A DNA stretch of 64,000 bases from an uncultured Eggerthellaceae bacterium. Its GTDB lineage: Bacteria; Actinomycetota; Coriobacteriia; Coriobacteriales; Eggerthellaceae. The stretch is taken from NCBI GenBank assembly GCA_947626195.1, contig CANQRF010000001.1, positions 179,991 through 243,990 on the forward strand, written 5' to 3'. The stretch's first letter is position 1, and every line of letters starts with the position of its first letter. This document shows positions 18,443 to 26,999 of the stretch, piece by piece. The translations under genes and the position numbers were made by a program. The notes beneath the pieces are model-generated. The model was not told where the DNA came from. It saw only the letters and a list, made by a program, of their open reading frames with translations, and did no database searches.

Positions 18443-18544
18443 TCAAAATACCGAGAGGGGCTCATTACTCTTAAAAATAACTAACATGACGCCAATATGA
18501 TTCTGATGCAGGGCGCGCACGTCGGAAATACGCTCATCTGCCAT
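18443..18544 (-). CDS. Possible 33-residue small protein or gene remnant
   Basis: ATG at 18544, preceded by GAAAGGATG at suitable distance, opens a 33-codon frame (MADERISDVRALHQNHIGVM then a hydrophobic stretch and stop). It lies between LysR and the truncated LuxR gene. It may be the N-terminal scrap of a larger gene cut by the same rearrangements. No family recognised. Confidence 0.3.
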   Translation of the reverse strand: MADERISDVRALHQNHIGVMLVIFKSNEPLSVF

Positions 18545-18641
18545 AAAACATCCTTTCATCCTCGAAAAGCTCGCCGTCGGGCTTACTGGGTACTATTGCG
18601 CTGACGAAAGACGGCCAAGAAGCGTCTCGCTGCTTTTACCA

Positions 18642-19586
18642 TCAAAAATTGAGGCGCGGTTTTTCCTCGACATCGAAGTGAGCGCCGTCGATGTTGCGTT
18701 CAACGAGCAGCCGTTCAAGCGCTTTGCAGGCATAGGTTTTATAGACCTTGTCGGTGACGAGATTGAGCGGCACGCGAGCCAACTCACTTTCATCGAAGGG
18801 CACGACGCACGTTTCAGGGAGCCAATTGTCGACCCCGTGGATGTTCGGCATCACCACGCAGCCCGCCTCCCTCACGAGCGCGCCGAATATGCCGTGAATC
18901 GACATGTCGAGCGGCTTGAGCCAAGGCTTCGCCGGAAGGGAGCTCTCGGGCATGACCGCCTCATTGATGGTGTCCGAGAAAAAGGAAAACGTCGGGGTGA
19001 AAAAGAGCGGCACTCTGATGAAGTCCTCAAGGGTGAGAGCGGCCTTCCGCGCATAGGGATGGCCTTTCGCCATAAGCGCACCCACCTCAATCAGGTCGAT
19101 CGCGCTGACATCAAATTGCGGGAGATCGGTCTTTCCGATCGTCACAAACGCGTCAATCGCTCCGATGGCGAGCTTTTCGATGCAATCCTCAGCTGAAGCG
19201 CGCTTGAGCTCAACATCGAGATCGGTGAATTTCTCGATAAAGGTGCTGATACGTTCGCTCACATGATGGAAGTTGGCGAACTTAGGAGCACACAGCAGAA
19301 AGCGCGCTGTTTTCTTTTTCCCAGACGAAAGCCCCCTGGCATACCGCTCGAAATCCTCCGTCTCCGAAAGGACCTTCCGTCCTTTCCGCAAAAGCGAAGC
19401 CCCAAAGGGAGTCGGCTTGAGCCCCGATGATTTGCGCGTGAAAAGCGGCCGTCCAAGCGACTCCTCCATGTCGTTGATCGCCTTCGAGATGGCCTGCGAG
19501 GAGACGCCGAGCTTTTTCGCCGCCGCCGAGATGCTGCCCTCTTCAATGGTAGTGACAAAGTATTCGATATGCCGATAGGAAAACAC
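18642..19586 (-). CDS. LysR-family transcriptional regulator
   Basis: About 314 residues. The start is taken as GTG at 19586 (GGGGG 5 nt upstream); TTG codons at 19589 and 19598 are alternatives and there is no ATG. The N-terminal winged helix is clear: FVTTIEEGSISAAAKKLGVS followed by SQAISKAINDMEESLGRPLF. The rest is a LysR substrate-binding domain (residues about 90-300). It has no divergent metabolic neighbour: upstream lies the DegV gene in the opposite direction, 280 bp away, so the target genes are unclear. Confidence 0.88.
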   Translation of the reverse strand: MFSYRHIEYFVTTIEEGSISAAAKKLGVSSQAISKAINDMEESLGRPLFTRKSSGLKPTPFGASLLRKGRKVLSETEDFERYARGLSSGKKKTARFLLCAPKFANFHHVSERISTFIEKFTDLDVELKRASAEDCIEKLAIGAIDAFVTIGKTDLPQFDVSAIDLIEVGALMAKGHPYARKAALTLEDFIRVPLFFTPTFSFFSDTINEAVMPESSLPAKPWLKPLDMSIHGIFGALVREAGCVVMPNIHGVDNWLPETCVVPFDESELARVPLNLVTDKVYKTYACKALERLLVERNIDGAHFDVEEKPRLNF

Positions 19587-19866
19587 CAATACCCCCAATA
19601 GAGAACCTCAGATCGGAATCGTTGTCTTTGAAAACTATAGGCGTGCCGAGCGCCTCGCGGGGTTCAACCTTGCTTTTCAATTTTTTATTGAAGATTGCCG
19701 GACCTCATTCAACAACGGGCTTAGACAACGGGCTTCGACAACCGGCATTTTCTTGCATTGCACACAAAATGTGAATTTTGCACCGCACGCATCGCAGACG
19801 AGTATCATGGGCGTTCGCCCAAAGCAGAATAAGGGCCCGATAAATCCGCCAACAGGAGATGATCTT

Positions 19867-20742
19867 TTGACAGTAGCAATTGTCTGCGATTCCTCGTGCG
19901 ATATCACGCAAGACGAGGCGCGCGAACTCGATATAACGGTCTTGCCATTGAAAACCATCATCGATGGGGAAGAATACCTCGACGGCGTCACCATCTCTCC
20001 CGTGGAGTTCTACGAGAAACTCTCCTCATGCAAAGAATTGCCGACGACGAGCCAAGCGACTCCGCATGATTTCGAAACGATCCTGCGCCCAATTGCCGAA
20101 GCGGGCGACGAGGCCGTGGTCATCACCCTTTCGGGCAAGTTCTCGGGAACGGTGGAGAGCGCAAGGGCGGCCGCTGCCGTAGCCGCCGCATCCGCACGAG
20201 GGGGCGATATATGGGTCGTCGACAGCGGAAACGTGACGCTCGGCATGAATATCCTCGTGCGCTACGCGGTGCAGCTGCGCGCGAGGGGCCTTGGCGGGAA
20301 GGAGATCGCTGAGGAGCTGGAACGCGTGAAGCCGCGCATTTGCCTTTTGGCCTGCGTCGATACGCTGGAATACCTGATGAAGGGCGGACGTCTTTCACGC
20401 TCAGCCGCCATCGCCGGCACCATCCTGAACATCAAGCCCGTGCTCTGCGTCGAGGACGGTGAGATCGCGGTCTTGGGAAAGGCCCGCGGCTCACGCAAGA
20501 GCAACAACCTGCTCACCGAGTTCGTCTTGAAAAAGGGCGGCGCCGATTACTCGCTTCCGGTGATGATCGGCTATTCGGGAGCCGACGATACCCTGCTTCG
20601 GGACTATATAGAGAACTCACGTGAACTTTGGGAGGGAAAACTGGAAAACCTCCCCATGACGATAGTCGGATCGACAATCGGCACCCATGCCGGCCCTGGT
20701 GCCATTGCGGTGGCGTTCTTCGCGAACGAGGATGAGCGCTAG
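19867..20742 (+). CDS. DegV family fatty-acid-binding protein
   Basis: 291 residues from TTG at 19867, preceded by AGGAG at 8 nt; this matches the usual DegV N-terminus (TVAIVCDSSCDITQDEA), while the longer frame from 19753 adds an unrelated stretch. DegV/FakB proteins bind a fatty acid in the cytoplasm and present it to the kinase FakA. Visible family features are LPLKTIIDGEEYLDGVTISP near the N-terminus, TTSQATPHDFETIL, the mid-region LMKGGRLSRSAAIAGTILNI and the C-terminal IGTHAGPGAIAVAFF. Monocistronic and convergent with recR. Confidence 0.9.
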   Translation: MTVAIVCDSSCDITQDEARELDITVLPLKTIIDGEEYLDGVTISPVEFYEKLSSCKELPTTSQATPHDFETILRPIAEAGDEAVVITLSGKFSGTVESARAAAAVAAASARGGDIWVVDSGNVTLGMNILVRYAVQLRARGLGGKEIAEELERVKPRICLLACVDTLEYLMKGGRLSRSAAIAGTILNIKPVLCVEDGEIAVLGKARGSRKSNNLLTEFVLKKGGADYSLPVMIGYSGADDTLLRDYIENSRELWEGKLENLPMTIVGSTIGTHAGPGAIAVAFFANEDER

Positions 20743-20810
20743 AGCGGGCGGTCTTCGCAGGCGAAGATTGAGAGCGGGTGTTTGAGCACGACGGCCTTCG
20801 AGGGCATGCG

Positions 20811-21413
20811 TTAAAGCGGGCGGCGGCCCTCAAGCGCACGGCCGAGGGTGGCCTCGTCGGCAAGCTCGAGATCGCCGCCGACGGGAAGGCCGCTCGCCGG
20901 ACGCGTGACCTCCACGCCGAGCGGCTTGATGAGGCGGGCAAGATAGGTCGCCGTCGTTTCGCCTTCGATATTGGGGTTGGTGGCGACCACCACTTCACGG
21001 ATCTCCTCATCGGCAAGGCGCCGCATGAGCTCCGTGATATGGAGCCTATCGGGGCCGATGCCCTCCATGGGGGAAAGCGCCCCGCCGAGCACGTGGTACA
21101 CACCGCTGAAAACGCCCGTCCGCTCAATCGGCGCGATGTCGCGCGGAAGACTCACCACGCAAAGCACCGACGCGTCGCGCGTGGAACTCGCGCAGATGGC
21201 GCAAAGATCGTCTTGGGCGTAGTTGAAGCAGCGCTCGCAAAGATGAACGGTGTCCTTCGCGGCCTCAATCGCCGCGGGAAGGCGCATCGCCGTCGCCCGA
21301 TCAGCGTTGAGGATCCATTCGGCGATTCGCTGGGCCGATTTCGCCCCGATGCCGGGGAGACGCTCGAGCTCATCGAGAAGCGTCTGTATGGCCGGTGCCG
21401 CTTGCATGGGCAA
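20811..21413 (-). CDS. recR: Recombination mediator RecR
   Basis: 200 residues, the usual size. RecR with RecO loads RecA at gaps. The N-terminal helix-hairpin-helix (LERLPGIGAKSAQRIAEWIL), zinc finger Cys59/62/71/74 (CERCFNYAQDDLCAIC) and Toprim domain (VVSLPRDIAPIERTGVFSGV and VVATNPNIEGETTATYLARL) are all present. It closes the dnaX-ybaB-recR operon, a widely conserved order, with the ybaB stop a few bases upstream of its start. Confidence 0.96.
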   Translation of the reverse strand: MPMQAAPAIQTLLDELERLPGIGAKSAQRIAEWILNADRATAMRLPAAIEAAKDTVHLCERCFNYAQDDLCAICASSTRDASVLCVVSLPRDIAPIERTGVFSGVYHVLGGALSPMEGIGPDRLHITELMRRLADEEIREVVVATNPNIEGETTATYLARLIKPLGVEVTRPASGLPVGGDLELADEATLGRALEGRRPL

Positions 21414-21420
21414 ATGCTCC

Positions 21421-21729
21421 CTACATCAGGCCGGGGATGTTCATGCCGCCCGTCGCGGCGCTTAAACGCTGATTCGACAAATCAGCGATGCCGTGGAGCG
21501 CCTCGTTCACGGCGGCCACGACCATGTCCTGAAGCATCTCGACATCCTCGGGATCCACCGCTTCGGGCGATATGGTGATCGAGCGGATCGACATATCGCC
21601 GAGCGCCGTCGCCTCCACCATGCCACCGCCCGCCGTCGCGGTGAACTCGAGCTCTTTGATCTCGTCTTGCGCCTTGGCGAGCTCGAGCTGCATGCGTTGG
21701 GCCTGCTTCATCATTTTCTTCATATCCAT
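21421..21729 (-). CDS. YbaB/EbfC nucleoid-associated protein
   Basis: 102 residues, DNA-binding dimer of the YbaB/EbfC family. MDMKKMMKQAQRMQLELAKA begins a typical coiled coil, followed by the GGGMVEATALGD beta-sheet core and PEDVEMLQDMVVAAVNEAL helix. It sits between dnaX and recR, as in most bacteria. Confidence 0.95.
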   Translation of the reverse strand: MDMKKMMKQAQRMQLELAKAQDEIKELEFTATAGGGMVEATALGDMSIRSITISPEAVDPEDVEMLQDMVVAAVNEALHGIADLSNQRLSAATGGMNIPGLM

Positions 21730-21767
21730 CGGTGTTCTCCTTTGAACGAGTGATTCCTTGCTGCTCG

Positions 21768-23819
21768 TTAGTCTTCTTCTATGAGTTCGAAAGTTGCCGT
21801 ATCGCCGAAACCGAACGATAGTATCGCATTGAGATCAGCCGCCTCGTCGTCGTTCTTACGAGGAGCCGGAGATTCCACCTGCTGTGGAGGCGCAAACTCA
21901 GGCGACGGGGTCGACGTGACTGGAAGCGTCGGCTCGGAAGACGGGGTCGGCGTGGACTGAGGGGCGGGCGCAGAAAGCGGCATCGACGTGGCTTGAGAAT
22001 AAGCTGCTGTCGCTGCTCTTTGTTCGGGAGCCGGTTGAGCCGCAACTTGAGGGGCGGCATGTCGCGGCGCCGACGCCGGCTGAGGAATTGGCTGCGAGGC
22101 AGCGCGTTGCGGCGAAGGCGCAGGCTCGGCTGCTTTTTGCGCCGCTTTCTTCGAGCCGAGCTTCATGGTAAATGGCACCGAAGCGCCATATGCCGAGGCA
22201 AGCGAGCCTTTCAGAATATTCTGCGCTTCGGGCTTGTGAAGCGTGTTGAAGGCCGCCTCTTTGTCCGGCGGAAACTCAATCAGGAGGGATGACCCATCAT
22301 CAGCAAGCGACACGCTCGCATCCATAAGGAACACGCCGTAGGCGATCTTCGTCTTCTTCAACTCGCTCAAAGCGGCGCCCCACACGCGCTGAAGAACGGC
22401 GGGATTGGCGAGGTCTTTGAGTGAAGCGGGATTGGTGTTGCCCTGAAGAGACGCGGGAACTTGAGCTTGAGCAGTTCGAGAAGCTTGAGCATCCGTTTGC
22501 CGAGAGTCCACTTGCCGAGTATCTGAAACGGTCGGCAAGAACGCTTTCCCCTCAGTGGCAACCGGCGCGTTCTCGGTGGGTTCAACCCTCGGCGCAGCGG
22601 TGCTACCCCCCGCGGTCGCGGAACGAGCTCCCATCGCCACGGAACGATTCCCCACAGCTTCAGGACGAGCCCCCGCCGCCATCGCGCGTTCAAGCGCCTC
22701 GACACGTTCGGCCAAAGCGCTGAGCGTGAGGTCGGATTCCGGCCGCACCATGCGCGTCAGTGCGATCTCGAAGGATAGCCGCGCATTGGTGGAGGTCCGC
22801 AGCTCGGAAGCCAGATCGCCGAGCACGCTCAAGAGCCGCGCGAGCCGATCTTGCCCGAAGAGAACCAGCTCGTCGGCGAGCTCGCGTTTCGTCGTTTCGC
22901 TCACCTCCAACGCCACGCCGACGCCAGCGAGCGACATGATGTACATGTTGCGGAAGTGCTCCGCGAGATCCATCGTGAACTGTGCGAGATCGGCGCCGCT
23001 TTCGGAGTATTCTGCCGTCCAGCGGAAGCACGCCGCCACGTCGCGATTGCCGATCGCGCGCACGATTTCCGCCAGCTCATTCGAATCGAGCGACCCGAGC
23101 ATGCGCTCGGCCACCTCCATCGTCACCTTGCCCTCGCCGAACGCGATGAGCTGCTCAAGCGTCGTGAGCGCGTTTCTCATGCCGCCCTCAGCGCGATGCG
23201 CGATCAGATCGAGCGCCTCGGCTTCAAACTCCACCCCTTCGGCGACGCAGACCGCGCCCAATCGCGAAACGATCTCTTCCGTGGAGATGCGGCGGAACTC
23301 GAAGCGCTGGCAGCGCGAGTGGATGGTTTCAGGAACCTTCTGCGGATCGGTCGTGCAGAGGATGAACACCACATGAGCCGGCGGCTCCTCGATCGTTTTC
23401 AGGAGCGCGTTGAACGCCGCCACCGAGAGCATGTGCACCTCGTCGACGATGTATACCTTGTAGCGGCCACGCGTCGGCGCGAAGTTCACGCGCCCGATGA
23501 TCTCCTCGCGAACGTTCTCGACGCCCGTGCGGCTCGCCGCGTCGAGCTCATAGACATCGGGGTGCTCGCCGCGCGCGATCAGCTGGCAGTCCTCGCAAGT
23601 GCCGTCGGGCGACGACGTGGGGCCGCTCTCGCACAGTAGCGCCTTCGCGAGCAGACGCGCCGTGGTGGTCTTACCAGTGCCGCGCGGGCCGGAAAACAGA
23701 TAGGCATGGCTCACTTTGTCCTGATCGAGGGCGTTTTTCAGGGTGCGCTCGATATGCTCCTGCCCAACAACGTCCTCAAATATCTGGGGACGGTATTTCC
23801 GATACAGCGCCTCGGCCAT
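21768..23819 (-). CDS. dnaX: DNA polymerase III subunit gamma/tau
   Basis: 683-residue clamp-loader ATPase. Walker A GPRGTGKTTTARLLAK lies near residue 45, a zinc-binding cysteine group follows (LCESGP...CEDC), then Walker B DEVHML and sensor motifs (CTTDPQKVPETIHSRCQRF). Residues to about 370 are the AAA+ core and collar. The rest is a Pro/Ala/Gln-rich linker typical of tau, with a folded insert (LKDLANPAVLQRVWGAAL). The start is 3 bp after the dedA stop and ybaB follows, so dedA-dnaX-ybaB-recR are probably one transcript. Confidence 0.96.
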   Translation of the reverse strand: MAEALYRKYRPQIFEDVVGQEHIERTLKNALDQDKVSHAYLFSGPRGTGKTTTARLLAKALLCESGPTSSPDGTCEDCQLIARGEHPDVYELDAASRTGVENVREEIIGRVNFAPTRGRYKVYIVDEVHMLSVAAFNALLKTIEEPPAHVVFILCTTDPQKVPETIHSRCQRFEFRRISTEEIVSRLGAVCVAEGVEFEAEALDLIAHRAEGGMRNALTTLEQLIAFGEGKVTMEVAERMLGSLDSNELAEIVRAIGNRDVAACFRWTAEYSESGADLAQFTMDLAEHFRNMYIMSLAGVGVALEVSETTKRELADELVLFGQDRLARLLSVLGDLASELRTSTNARLSFEIALTRMVRPESDLTLSALAERVEALERAMAAGARPEAVGNRSVAMGARSATAGGSTAAPRVEPTENAPVATEGKAFLPTVSDTRQVDSRQTDAQASRTAQAQVPASLQGNTNPASLKDLANPAVLQRVWGAALSELKKTKIAYGVFLMDASVSLADDGSSLLIEFPPDKEAAFNTLHKPEAQNILKGSLASAYGASVPFTMKLGSKKAAQKAAEPAPSPQRAASQPIPQPASAPRHAAPQVAAQPAPEQRAATAAYSQATSMPLSAPAPQSTPTPSSEPTLPVTSTPSPEFAPPQQVESPAPRKNDDEAADLNAILSFGFGDTATFELIEED

Positions 23820-23822
23820 AAC

Positions 23823-24503
23823 CTATTCCACCTCTTTTGATTGCGGCTGCTTCGCCTTCCGCGAGCCGATCATACCCTTTATCGCGCCGATGATGGCGGG
23901 CAGCACCGACACTCCCACGATGCCCAAAACGATGATCTCGAAATGCTCTTGCACGAGCGGGATGCCGCCGAAATAATAGCCCACGAGCACGAACGCCGTC
24001 ACCCACGAGATGCCGCCGATGGCGTTCCACAGCGTGAACTTCGCGAAATTCATGTGGCCGGTTCCCGCAATGAACGGGGCGAACGTGCGGAAGAACGGCA
24101 TGAAGCGCGTGATGACGATCGTGAGCCCGCCGTATTTCACGAAGAACTCATCGAGTTTCGCCATGCGCTCGGGGGTGAGCGCCTTGATCTTGCCTGAATC
24201 GATGATGCGCTTGCCGAGGAAGCGCGCGATCCAATAGTTCGACGTGTTGCCGAGAATCGCCGCCGCATAGAACACGACGAGCGTGGCAACGAGGTCGAGC
24301 CCGCCACCCGGCGTGGAGAACACGCCCGCCGCGAAGAGCAGCGAATCGCCGGGCAAAAACGGGAAGAACACGACGCCCGTCTCGACGAACACGATGAGGA
24401 AAAGCGGCGTATACACCCAGATGGGGCCGAGCGCAATGATCCAACCGGCAATCGCCCCCCGTGGGTCGGAAAGCAAGTTGGCAAAAAACTCTATGACGCC
24501 CAT
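23823..24503 (-). CDS. DedA family membrane protein
   Basis: 226-residue polytopic membrane protein of the DedA/SNARE-associated family, members of which include undecaprenyl-phosphate and phospholipid transporters. Family features seen are the FVETGVVFFPFLPGDSLLFA segment, GNTSNYWIARFLGKRI, the arginine-bearing RFMPFFRTFAPFIAGTGHM and a final hydrophobic helix. It lies between the SRP RNA gene and dnaX and is almost contiguous with dnaX. Confidence 0.9.
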   Translation of the reverse strand: MGVIEFFANLLSDPRGAIAGWIIALGPIWVYTPLFLIVFVETGVVFFPFLPGDSLLFAAGVFSTPGGGLDLVATLVVFYAAAILGNTSNYWIARFLGKRIIDSGKIKALTPERMAKLDEFFVKYGGLTIVITRFMPFFRTFAPFIAGTGHMNFAKFTLWNAIGGISWVTAFVLVGYYFGGIPLVQEHFEIIVLGIVGVSVLPAIIGAIKGMIGSRKAKQPQSKEVE

Positions 24504-24541
24504 TCATCCCCTGCGTTCGGTCATGGATAACGATACAAACG

Positions 24542-24654
24542 AAAAGTACCTCGGAAAGGCAGGGGCGCTCGTCAGCGGCCCCTTATGGCTGCTACCTCCC
24601 GGTCCTGACCAGGTTCAGAGCTTGGCGCCGCCCCGGCCATGCCGAGGTACTTTT
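24542..24654 (-). ncRNA. ffs: Bacterial signal recognition particle RNA (small, 4.5S type)
   Basis: The minus strand contains the diagnostic SRP apical loop: GTCAGGACC, a GGAG tetraloop, then GGTAGCAGCC (24587-24610). The ends pair (GTACCTCGG at the 5' end with CCGAGGTAC at the 3' end), giving a single long hairpin of about 110 nt without an Alu domain. A T-run follows the 3' end. Upstream of dedA-dnaX. Confidence 0.92.
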
Positions 24655-24858
24655 TCACGCAAGAGAGAAGTATAGTTCACCGCGCGCATTGCGGAAGCCC
24701 GCACTTTGCGAAAACATCCCGCATCCACGTATTCAAACCTGCGGGTTGCCCTCAATTTGCCTCAGCATGCCTCAACATGGCTCAAGGTTTTCGCCCCGAT
24801 TTGCGCTTGCTTTGTGCCTTATACGCGTCTTATATGCGCCGTGGCACACAGCAATCGG

Positions 24859-26118
24859 TCAATTCAACTCATAGCGCGTGGCGCGGCCGGAGCCCACTTT
24901 GCGCAGACGGCCTTTGTCGATGAGATCGTTGAGGGTGCGGATGGCCATGTCCCGCCCGATGCCTGAGGCTTCCTGCACCTCACTACGGGTGAGGAGCCGC
25001 CCTTTGCGGAAGCACTCCAAAACCGCAGATTCCTCAAGGGTCAGCGGCTGCGCATTCCTCAAAACGGGAAGCACCACCGTCAGGAAGTTGTCGGAGGCGG
25101 AGAACTCGGGGGTCGCCGCGGCGCCCTCGTAAGAGGCCAAAATGCGGGCGATTCCCGTTCCGAACATCTCGATATAATTCAAGCGGTAGAACACATTGCC
25201 GATAATGGGATTGCGCAAGATCGAGACACGGCCTCCCACATACTCCTCAAAACTTATGCCTGAGGGAAGCCCGCCAGGAGACGTGATCCGAATGCCCTCG
25301 CTTTTGAAGCTGATCTGTATGCTCGCCGGCGAGTCCCAGAGGCGGTGCACAAGGGCATTGGCGACGGCCTCGCGGAACGCCTCTTCGGGAACGAGCTCGT
25401 GCATTGTGCGTAGAGCGCCCTCGATTCTCTCATATTGGTAGTATGTCCGATACATCGAGAGAGAAGATTGAAATTGACGCAGCGCCGATACCCCGATAAA
25501 CCGCCCCCGATCGAGAATCTCGTTTTCGCTCGCGCCGAATCGCACCACATCGATGCCGGCGAATTCGTTTTCGTCTGCCATGACGGCGGCGGCGTTGTTG
25601 TAGCCCTCGTCATCTGAGTAGAGGCGCAGCGTCTTCAGCACATCCGAATCGACCGCTTCCAACCCGATGCGCTCGCGCAACTCCGAGCTAAGCGTCTCAA
25701 AGGTCAGGGTCTGCCGCTGCGCGCGAACCTCTTCGAACGAGAGGTTTTGCCCCGCCAGAACAAGCCTGTTGAGCTCAAGCCGATCAACCTCAACATCTGC
25801 CGTATCGCTTCTGCGATATGCCTTGCCATGGTAGTAATATGGTTTATCGCGCCCTTCGTACACGGTCAGGACGATCAACTCATTGTCATTTTTCTTGCGA
25901 ACGTCGAGCGTATAGCGAGGCGCAGGCTTGATGTTCTCGTTGATGTAATTCTCAATCTGCAAGCAGAGTTTTTCGGGATCGGATACGCCGACCACGTTCC
26001 CATCATCGTCCACCCCAAAGAGTATCTCACCCGTACCGAAATTTGCATAGGCGCTCACCGTCTTGAGGAAGGTGCGCGAAACTTCCCGCTTGAACTCAAG
26101 GGTCTTCGTTTCCTTCAC
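24859..26118 (-). CDS. AlbA_2 / HATPase_c_4 type transcriptional regulator
   Basis: 419 residues, start GTG at 26118 after GGAGG. The AlbA_2 domain opens the protein (ETKTLEFKREVSRTFLKTVS, then NFGTGEILFGVDDDG). The ATP-binding-like module has FREAVANALVHRLWDSPASI, IRITSPGGLPSGIS and LNYIEMFGTGIARI. A winged helix ends it (RKGRLLTRSEVQEASGIGRD). Same family as 9515-10963 but clearly diverged. The upstream region carries TTTCGTCGC repeats unlike those of the first paralogue. It lies downstream of, and in the same direction as, the truncated third paralogue at 26331-26681. Confidence 0.82.
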   Translation of the reverse strand: MKETKTLEFKREVSRTFLKTVSAYANFGTGEILFGVDDDGNVVGVSDPEKLCLQIENYINENIKPAPRYTLDVRKKNDNELIVLTVYEGRDKPYYYHGKAYRRSDTADVEVDRLELNRLVLAGQNLSFEEVRAQRQTLTFETLSSELRERIGLEAVDSDVLKTLRLYSDDEGYNNAAAVMADENEFAGIDVVRFGASENEILDRGRFIGVSALRQFQSSLSMYRTYYQYERIEGALRTMHELVPEEAFREAVANALVHRLWDSPASIQISFKSEGIRITSPGGLPSGISFEEYVGGRVSILRNPIIGNVFYRLNYIEMFGTGIARILASYEGAAATPEFSASDNFLTVVLPVLRNAQPLTLEESAVLECFRKGRLLTRSEVQEASGIGRDMAIRTLNDLIDKGRLRKVGSGRATRYELN

Positions 26119-26154
26119 TGCGCCTCCTCACGTCGATTGCTGCTCACATTTTAC

Positions 26155-26211
26155 TTTCGTCGCAACGTATCTGCAACGCAAATTTTTCGTCGCAAATTCG
26201 ACGCGACGAAA
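26155..26211. promoter_or_regulatory. TTTCGTCGC inverted and direct repeats upstream of the second AlbA_2 gene
   Basis: TTTCGTCGC occurs at 26155-26163 and again exactly 30 bp on at 26185-26193; the second copy faces an inverted GCGACGAAA at 26203-26211. The 30-bp step is about three helical turns. Likely autoregulatory operator. Confidence 0.65.
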
Positions 26212-26330
26212 ACAAAGTGCACGTTTTCTTGTATGAATGGCATTCAGCGGTAAGCAAGGTGCGTCTCCGTTGGCGTTTGCCGTATGGCTGTTGCGAACTA
26301 ATGCGAATTATTGCGAACAGACGGTGCTGC

Positions 26331-26681
26331 TTAGCGTCCCGTTGCATGGAGGAGCACGGTTGAGCCGGTTGCCGAGGGGATGCGTTCGATACGGCCTTTG
26401 GCGACAAGCGCATTCACCGTATCGCTGAGCTTTTTGGAAATCGAGCGGTATCCCAGCACGTGGGCAAGCTGCGTGAGCGTGAGGTCGTTATCACCAAGCG
26501 CCTCCAAGAGCGAGTTCTCATAGGCAGCCGCCTTCGCATTTCCCTCAGGTGGATTCGGCAAGAATGCCGGATGCACGGGAATGGTGACGGACAGATAGCC
26601 GCGCATCTCATCGGTGTCGAACAAGAGCTCTCCCGACCCGTTCTCCTCCAACGCACGATAGGCGGTAGGGAAACCCTTCAT
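26331..26681 (-). pseudogene. Truncated AlbA_2-type regulator: C-terminal winged-helix part only
   Basis: 116 residues from ATG at 26681 (AGAAGG 7 nt upstream); the open frame continues to 26906 but that part shows no family features. The start, KGFPTAYRALEENGSGELLF, matches the point where the ATP-binding module of AlbA_2 regulators ends, and the rest is a winged helix (LTLTQLAHVLGYRSISKKLS, then ALVAKGRIERI). The AlbA_2 and ATP-binding domains are missing, so this is either a deletion remnant or a stand-alone DNA-binding domain. A palindrome array with a third, different sequence sits just upstream, which favours retained regulation. Confidence 0.6.
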
Positions 26682-26711
26682 CAGAAACCTTCTACACATC
26701 GACTCGATGGG

Positions 26712-26790
26712 CTCGACAAGTGTTTTGTCGAGTCCTCGACAAAATTTCATCGAGTACTCGATAAATTGACATCGAGTACATCGAGTACTC
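26712..26790. promoter_or_regulatory. CGAGTACTCG palindrome array upstream of the truncated regulator
   Basis: Perfect palindrome ATCGAGTACTCGAT (26749-26762), a variant GTCGAGTCCTCGAC (26727-26740), a split inverted repeat CTCGACAA / TTGTCGAG (26712-26719 and 26725-26732), and a tandem ATCGAGTAC-ATCGAGTACTC (26771-26790). Sequence unrelated to the arrays at 10980 and 26155. Confidence 0.68.
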
Positions 26791-26903
26791 TTGGGCTGAC
26801 CATTAAGAAAGTTACAATTCGCGGACAACGCCCATAGCGAAGCGAGAAGCTTCGAGGTGCCCATAATTGCCCCGAGAGGCGCCCGAGTTGGCTTTGTCCA
26901 ACA

Positions 26904-26928
26904 CAAAACATGCCAGCGGCATGTTTTG
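26904..26928 (-). terminator. Terminator-like hairpin downstream of aspS
   Basis: An 11-bp stem (26904-26914 with 26918-26928) ending in TTTTG on the minus strand. Either strand can read it. Confidence 0.6.
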
Positions 26929-26971
26929 CAAGGGGAAGATGGAGCGCCCGAAACGACCGCAGCGTCAGCCT

Positions 26972-26999
26972 GTTGCGCTGTTCGCCAGAACAGCGCAAC
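26972..26999 (-). terminator. Perfect 12-bp hairpin directly after the aspS stop
   Basis: GTTGCGCTGTTC (26972-26983) and its exact complement (26988-26999) with a 4-nt loop begin right at the aspS stop codon. There is no U-tract, so this may be an mRNA-end stabiliser ahead of the hairpin at 26904. Confidence 0.6.
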
